Shown here piece by piece: positions 54,801-63,800 of a stretch of 64,000 bases of DNA. Under the pieces are notes generated by a model. The model was not told the DNA's origin and ran no database searches. It was given only the letters and a program-made list of their open reading frames with translations. This DNA comes from Cepaea hortensis. Lineage: Eukaryota; Mollusca; Gastropoda; Stylommatophora; Helicidae. The position numbers and the translations under genes were made by a program. The stretch spans positions 2,045,001 through 2,109,000 of the forward strand of contig OY992882.1 of the NCBI GenBank assembly GCA_963921405.1, read 5' to 3'. The stretch's first letter is position 1. The number at the start of each line of letters is the position of its first letter.

Positions 54801-57800
54801 GAGAAGATTATTTGATGCCCAATATGTCTGTAAGGATACAGGGAGGAGATTATTTGATGCCCAAGATGTCTGTAAGGATACAGGGAGGAGATTATTTGAT
54901 GCCCAAGATGTCTGTAAGGATACAGGGAGGAGATTATTTGATGCCCAAGATGTCTGTAAGGATACAGAGAGGAGAAGATTATTTGATGCCCAAGATGTCT
55001 GTAAGGATACAGGGAGGAGATTATTTGATGCCCAAGATGTCTGTAAGGATACAGAGAGGAGAAGATTATTTGATGCCCAAGATGTCTGTAAGGATACAGA
55101 GAGGAGAAGATTATTTGATGCCCAATATGTCTGTAAGGATACAGGGAGGAGAAGATTATTTGATGCTCAAGATGTCTGTAAGGATACAGGGAGGAGAAGA
55201 TTATTTGATGCTCAAGATGTCTGTAAGGATACAGAGAGGAGAAGATTATTTGATGCCCAATATGTCTGTAAGGATACAGGGAGAAGATTATTTGATGCCC
55301 AAGATGTCTGTAAGGATACAGGGAGGAGATTATTTGATGCCCAAGATGTCTGTAAGGATACAGGGAGGAGATTATTTGATGCCCAAGATGTCTGTAAGGA
55401 TACAGAGAGGAGAAGATTATTTGATGCCCAATATGTCTGTAAGGATACAGGGAGGAGATTATTTGATGCCCAAGATGTCTGTAAGGATACAGGGAGGAGA
55501 TTATTTGATGCCCAAGATGTCTGTAAGGATACAGGGAGGAGATTATTTGATGCCCAAGATGTCTGTAAGGATACAGAGAGGAGAAGATTATTTGATGCCC
55601 AATATGTCTGTAAGGATACAGGGAGGAGATTATTTGATGCCCAAGATGTCTGTAAGGATACAGGGAGGAGATTATTTGATGCCCAAGATGTCTGCAAGGA
55701 TACAGGGAGGAGATTATTTGATGCCCAAGATGTCTGTAAGGATACAGGGAGGAGATTATTTGATGCCCAAGATGTCTGTAAGGATACAGAGAGGAGAATA
55801 TTATTTGATGCCCAAGATGTCTGTAAGGATACAGAGAGGAGAAGATTATTTGATGCCCAATATGTCTGTAAGGATACAGGGAGAAGATTATTTGATGCCC
55901 AAGATGTCTGTAAGGATACAGAGAGGAGAAGATTATTTGATGCCCAATATGTCTGTAAGGATACAGGGAGGAGATTATTTGATGCCCAAGATGTCTGTAA
56001 GGATACAGGGAGGGGAGAAGATTATTTGATGCCCAAGATGTCTGTAAGGATACAGGGAGGAGATTATTTGATGCCCAAGATGTCTGTAAGGATACAGGGA
56101 GGAGATTATTTGATGCCCAAGATGTCTGTAAGGATACAGGGAGGAGATTATTTGATGCCCAAGATGTCTGTAAGGATACAGGGAGAAGATTATTTGATGC
56201 CCAAGATGTCTGTAAGGATACAGGGAGGAGATTATTTGATGCCCAAGATGTCTGTAAGGATACAGGGAGGAGATTATTTGATGCCCAAGATGTCTGTAAG
56301 GATACAGGGAGGAGATTATTTGATGCCCTAGATGTCTGTAAGGATTCAGGGAGGAGATTATTTGATGCCCTAGATGTCTGTAAGGATACAGAGAGGAGAA
56401 GATTATTTGATGCCCAAGATGTCTGTAAGGATACAGAGAGGAGAAGATTATTTGATGCCCAAGATGTTTGTAAGGATACAGAGAGGGGAGAAGATTATTT
56501 GATGCCCAAGATGTCTGTAAGGATACAGGGAGGAGATTATTTGATGCCCAAGATGTCTGTAAGGATACAGGGAGGAGATTATTTGATGCCCAAGATGTCT
56601 GTAAGGATACAGAGAGGAGAAGATTATTTGATGCCCAAGATGTCTGTAAGGATACAGAGAGGAGAAGATTATTTGATGCCCAAGATGTCTGTAAGGATAC
56701 AGGGAGGAGATTATTTGATGCCCAAGATGTCTGTAAGGATACAGGGAGGAGAAGATTATTTCATGCACAAGATGTCTGTAAGGATACAGGGAGGAGAAGA
56801 TTATTTGATGTCCAAGATGTCTGTAAGGATACAGGGAGGGGTAAGAAGATTAGATTTCTGCCTAAGATGTCTGTAGCAATGTCAAATGTCAGACATCTTA
56901 TTTCGTTGGTTGTTACATTAGCAATGTAAAATGTCAGATGTCTTATTTCATTGGTTGTTACATTAGCAATGTCAGATGTCGTGTTTCATTGGTTGTTACA
57001 TTAGCGGCGTCAGACTTCTTGTTTTCTCTTTTGTTACATAAATAAGCTTGAGCTTGCTGTTTGATTCATTGTTGCCACAATAAGTTTGAGGCTAGTTGTC
57101 CCTTGAATTTATGTTCAAGACAACTGATTGTATTTAAAGGAAACGGTGGTATTTAAAACAAACTGAAGAGATTCTTGTGTATGTGGCTTTCAGGTTGTGG
57201 ACTACGTGGAATGTTTTACTGGACCTGACGTGGTGGCCATGCACACGATGCTGATCAACAAACCCCCGGACTCAGGTACACACAGAAGCAATTCCGTTGT
57301 TTTAGATTGTGGGGTCAAGTGTCAGCAGACTCTCAGTCAGGTAGATTGTGGGGGTCAAGAGCCAGCACACCCTCATGTTCTGAGGTCAGTGGTGTGTAAT
57401 GGCACAGATCACATCAACCATCAGAAATGTTCTGAGGTCAGTGGTGTGTAATGGCACAGATCACATCAACCATCAGAAATGTTCTGAAGTCAGTGGTGTG
57501 TAATGGCACAGATCACATCAACCATCAGAAATGTTCTGAGGTCAGCGGTGTGTAATGGCACAGGTCACATCAACCATCAGAAATGTTAAAATAAATGAAT
57601 GAGCAAATAAACTATTTTCAAAGGGCATGCAGGCCTGTCTAACAATCGGCCCTGCTAACCATTCATCTTTCTGACATCAGTTATATTGTATGATTTTACA
57701 TTCAAGAAGACAAAATGTGGTAATATGAAAGCTCAGTTCTGGAAACTATGGTGTGCATCGTGACACAGGCCACATCAGCCAGCAAGTGCTGCCTGGTCAA

Positions 57801-60800
57801 GAAAACATGAGTCCAACACTGTATTCCCAAAGTGCCAGGATGCTATGGAAACAGGGTCCTTTATTTGTCATATATGAATATCTCTCACGATATGAAAACT
57901 AATCTCGTTTATCACCTTCAGGAGGGCACATCACACACATGTACAGCTGAACATGCTTGTTACCACAGTATAACTTATTTACCTTGAAGTTAACACCGCT
58001 GTTATTCTTTTCCTTTCACTCCGTTATAAATTGTTTTAATTGGCTAATTTTTAAAATTAATTTTTCCAGAGGAAAACAACAAACAAATAACAACCAAAAA
58101 AATACCCTATCAACATTGTGATCATGTGACCTTCTCATTTGTTCCAAAACTTTATAGATATTTTGTAAACATTTCTGAATTATTCCAAACCAGTAACTGA
58201 TTTTGTTGCTATTGTAACCGAGTTACACAAGGAACTATAAATCATTAATCCATTGTAAGAACATTACTTTGAAAATACAAACATTGCAAACAGGATTATA
58301 AAAACATGTAAGTTTTTAAGCAGCAGAAGAAATATCGTTGCTGTGTACAGATGTTCATGTAAACACTTGTTCAGTATGTTGATCACTTGTGTACAGATGT
58401 TCTTATAAACACTTGTTCAGTATGTTCATCACTTGTGTACAGATGTTCTTGTAAACACTTGTTCAGTACGTTCATCATTTGTTCAGTATGTTCATAACTT
58501 GTGTACAGATATTCTTGTAAACATTTGTTCAGTATGCTCATCACGTGTGTACAGATGTTCTTGTAAACACTTGTTCAGTATATTCATCACTTGTGTACAG
58601 ATGTTCTTGTAAACACTTGTTCAGTATGTTCATCACTTGTGTACACATGTTCTTGTAAACACTTCTTCTGTATGTTCATCATTTGTGTACATATGTTCTT
58701 GTAACAGTTGTTCAGAATGTTCGTTAAGTGTGTACAGATTTTCTTGTTCAATATGTTCATCACTTGTGTACAGATGTTCTTATAAACACGTTTTCAGTAT
58801 GTTCATCACTTGTGTACATATATTCTTGTAAGCACTTGTTCAGTATGTTCATCACTTGTGTACATATATTCTTGAAATCAATTGTTCAGTATGTTTATCA
58901 CTTGTGTACAGATGTTCTTATAAACACGTTTTCAGTATGTTCATCACTTGTGTACATATATTCTTGTAAGCACTTGTTCAGTATGTTCATCACTTGTGTA
59001 CATATATTCTTGAAATCAATTGTTCAGTATGTTTATCACTTGCGTACATATATTCTTGAAATCAGTTGTTCAGTATGTATATCACTTGTGTACATATATT
59101 CTTGAAATCAATTGTTCAGTATGTTCATCATGTGTGTACAGATGTTCTTGAAATCAATTGTTCAGTATGTTCATCATGTGTGTACAGATGTTCTTGTTCA
59201 GTATGTTCATCACATGTGTACAGATGTTCTTGTAAACACTTGTTCAGTAAGACTGATTAATTGATTGATTTAGGAACCGACATCACAGCATTCTGGGCAT
59301 TCCCATAAGCGCTCTGTCCCCATACTCAGCAGCTAGTGAAGAGTTCATCGAGCGTCGACCAGATCCCCTTGTCACTCCTCGCTGTCTCATTCTTGCCAGA
59401 CCATGATGATCCATTTGCTCTGAGGTGTACACGTGCTCCCACAAGGCCGCAACCATGTCTGCCTTGTCATGCATCAATACTCCACCAAGTTTTGCAGAGC
59501 CAGCCAATCTGTCCGCCTATTCATTCGCCAGCACACTGGCATGCCCCAGAGAAAAGATCCAGTCGATGCTTGCTACCCGTGACCTCCGAAGCGAAGCAAG
59601 CCACTCTGCACGAAGCTTGCCTGTCCTCACCTTCCTCAGCATGCTTTCTGAGTCAGTTACAATCACGATGTGTGTGTGTGTATCATATTCTCCATCCAGC
59701 AGAAAGCTGTTCAGTATGTTCATCATGTGTGTACAAATGTTCATGTAAACACTTGTTCAGTATGTTCATCATGTGTGTACAGATGTTCTTGTAAACACTT
59801 GTTCAGTATGTTCATCACTTGTGTACAGATGTTCTTGTAAACACTTGTTCAGTATGTTCATCATTTGTTCAGTATGTTAATAACTTGTATACAGATGTTC
59901 TTGTAACACTTCTTCACTGTTCATCACTTGTCTACAGATGTTCTTGTAAAACACTTGTTCAATATTGTCATCACTTGTGTACAGATGTTCTTGTAAACAC
60001 TTGTTCAGTATGTTCATCACTTGTGTACAGATGTTCTTGTAAACACTTGTTCAGTATATTCATCACTTGTGTACACATGTTCTTGTAAACACTTGTTCAG
60101 TATGTTCATCACTTGTGTCCCCGCAGGCAAGCTGACGTCCAGACACCCCATGCATCAAGACTTGCATTACTTCCCATTCAGGCCTGCCGACCGAATCGTC
60201 TGCTCCTGGACAGCCATGCAAACTATCAACAGAGAAAATGGTTGCCTGGTTGTTGTTCCTGGCAGCCACCAGGGGGAGCTGCTGGTGCACGGGTACCCAA
60301 AATGGGAGGTAGGGGAAAGATCAGCATGAAGCACATTCACACTTTGTAGATAAACTGTGTATCTGCAGAAATCTGGCCAATAATTTCAGACATGTATGAC
60401 ACAGCAGGTACTGCACACGACTTATTCGCCAATCTTAAATTTTGTATACATGTGGTTGCTTAAAATTGACTATTCTCTTTTGAGGCGCAGAATAATGATT
60501 TGTTCTTGATGTCCATAAAGTGGTAATCTCTTGTGCTGGTGTTGGTGGCTTTCTGACTGATTTTATGATTCTGTTTTGTTGTTGTTGTTGTGTGTGGCTG
60601 ATATTTGAGGTTGCTCTTCTGTTGCACCTTTATGAGCTAGTTGATGAGCCCTCTCATCTCCAGGCACCCCACGCTGAGACAGTATCCACTGTATGGTGAC
60701 CTTAAACTGGTTGATCAGCCCTCTCATCTCCAGGCACCCCACGCTGAGACAGTATCCACTGTATGGTGACCTTAAACTGGTTGATCAGCCCTCTCATCTC

Positions 60801-63800
60801 CAGGCACCCCACGCTGAGACAGTATCCACTGTATGGTGACCTTAAACTGGTTGATCAGCCCTCTCATCTCCAGGCACCCCACGCTGAGACAGTATCCACT
60901 GTATGGTGACCTTAAACTGGTTGATCAGCCCTCTCATCTCCAGGCACCCCACGCTGAGACAGTATCCACTGTATGGAGACCTTAAACTGGTTGATCAGCC
61001 CTCTCATCTCCAGGCACCCCACGCTGAGACAGTATCCACTGTATGGTGACCTTAAACTGGTTGATCAGCCCTCTCATCTCCAGGCACCCCACGCTGAGAC
61101 AGTATCCACTGTATGGTGACCTTAAACTGGTTGATCAGCCCTCTCATCTCCAGGCACCCCACGCTGAGACAGTATCCACTGTATGGTGACCTTAAACTGG
61201 TTGATCAGCCCTCTCATCTCCAGGCACCCCACGCTGAGACAGTATCCACTGTATGGTGACCTTAAACTGGTTGATCAGCCCTCTCATCTCCAGGCACCCC
61301 ACGCTGAGACAGTATCCACTGTATGGTGACCTTAAACTGGTTGATCAGCCCTCTCATCTCCAGGCACCCCACGCTGAGACAGTATCCACTGTATGGAGAC
61401 CTTAAACTGGTTGATCAGCCCTCTCATCTCCAGGCACCCCACGCTGAGACAGTATCCACTGTATGGTGACCTTAAACTGGTTGATCAGCCCTCTCATCTC
61501 CAGGCACCCCACGCTGAGACAGTATCCACTGTATGGTGACCTTAAACTGGTTGATCAGCCCTCTCATCTCCAGGCACCCCACGCTGAGACAGTATCCACT
61601 GTATGGTGACCTTAAACTGGTTGATCAGCCCTCTCATCTCCAGGCACCCCACGCTGAGACAGTATCCACTGTATGGTGACCTTAAACTGGTTGATCAGCC
61701 CTCTCATCTCCAGGCACCCCACGCTGAGACAGTATCCACTGTATGGTGACCTTAAACTGGTTGATCAGCCCTCTCATCTCCAGGCACCCCACGCTGAGAC
61801 AGTATCCACTGTATGGTGACCTTAAACTGGTTGATCAGCCCTCTCATCTCCAGGCACCCCACGCTGAGACAGTATCCACTGTATGGTGACCTTAAACTGG
61901 TTGATCAGCCCTCTCATCTCCAGGCACCCCACGCTGAGACAGTATCCACTGTATGGTGACCTTAAACTGGTTGATCAGCCCTCTCATCTCCAGGCACCCC
62001 ACGCTGAGACAGTATCCACTGTATGGTGACCTTAAACTGGTTGATCAGCCCTCTCATCTCCAGGCACCCCACGCTGAGACAGTATCCACTGTATGGTGAC
62101 CTTACGCTGGTTGATCAGCCCTCTCATCTCCAGGCACCCCACGCTGAGACAGTATCCACTGTATGGTGACCTTAAACTGGTTGATCAGCCCTCTCATCTT
62201 CAGGCACCCCACACTGAGACAGTATCCACTGTATGGTGACCTTAAACTGGTTGATCAGCCCTCTCATCTCCAGGCACCCCACACTGAGACAGTATCCACT
62301 GTATGGTGACCTTAAACTGGTTGATCAGCCCTCTCATCTCCAGGCACCCCACCTGAGACTGAGACAGTATCCACTGTATGGTGACCTTACGCTGGTGTCT
62401 TGTGGGTCGTATGCTTTATTAATAAACTGTGCTCAGTATTTTCCCATTGACTCCCTATGTAGTCACTGAGTTTTCTCAGGATGGCTTTCTCCCTTCTGGC
62501 TCTTGGTGATGCCTTGTAATTGTATAGCCATGCAAACATTTAACGTCTCTGGAGTGTTTAGACTGTGTCAGGCATTTTTCAGATCTTACCGTCTGTTCTC
62601 CTGCAGACTTGGGTGAAGTAGCCAGTGACATGTTTCAACTTGATCGAATGAATGTCCCGAGTCAGTGTATGCAATCTTGGAAGGAGGATGAATGAATGTC
62701 CCAAGTTAGTGTACGCAATCATGGAAGGAGGATGAATGAATGTCCCGAGTCAGTGTACACAATCATGGAAGGAGGATGAATGAATGTCCCGAGTCAGTGT
62801 ACACAATCATGGAAGGAGGATGAATGAATATCTGGAGTCAGTGTACACAATCATGGAAGGAGGATGAATGAATGTCCAGAGTCAGTGTACGCAACCTTGG
62901 AAGGAGGCTGAATGAATATCTGGAGTCAGTGTACACAATCATGGAAGGAGGATGAATGAATGTCTGGAGTCAGTGTACACAACCTTGGAAGGAGGATGAA
63001 TGAATGTCCCGAGTCAGTGTACACAATCATGGAAGGAGGATGAATGAATGTCCCGAGTCAGTGTACACAACCTTGGAAGGAGGATGAATGAATGTCTGGA
63101 GTCAGTGTACACAATCATGGAAGGAGGATGAATGAATGTCCAGAGTCAGTGTACGCAATCTTGGAAGGAGGATGGCAAGCTTGCGAGGGCAAAACACTGT
63201 AGCTGTAGTTGAGTGTGTGCACCAGGAGACTCTTGATCATCAGAATCAGACTCCCATTGTCTGTAGAATGTTGGCCTCTTTCATTGCAGTGGCATACAGT
63301 CACATATAGCTGAGATTTGGTTGAATTCATTGTGACCGAGGAGACCAGAATCCTCCTTTACAGACATCAGGGAGCAACCATCGATCCATCACACAGTTTG
63401 CCGTGTGATCCTTCCTGTTCCAGCCACGGACCATGTGTGATCTGTTGGTTGCTGCAGATGAGGGGGGTGCCCCTTTGGGAATGTCCCTAGTGCTGTGATG
63501 TCAGTTCTTGACTCAACTCAACTCTTTCCACACACCTGTCCACACATCTGTCCACACACCTGTCCACACATCTCTCCAGTCATCTGTCCGCACATCTGTC
63601 TGCACATCTTTCCACACATCTGTCTGCACATCTTTCCACACATCATTCCACACATCTGTCCAGATCTTACTTACAGGAAGCATGACAATGATACATCAGC
63701 AACAGAATCGTTGAAGGCACCCACATGTGGAGAGACTGGTTCAGTGGGTGGTGAGTAGGGGGTCTGTGACACTCAACATGTTGGGGACAACTCAGTCCAA

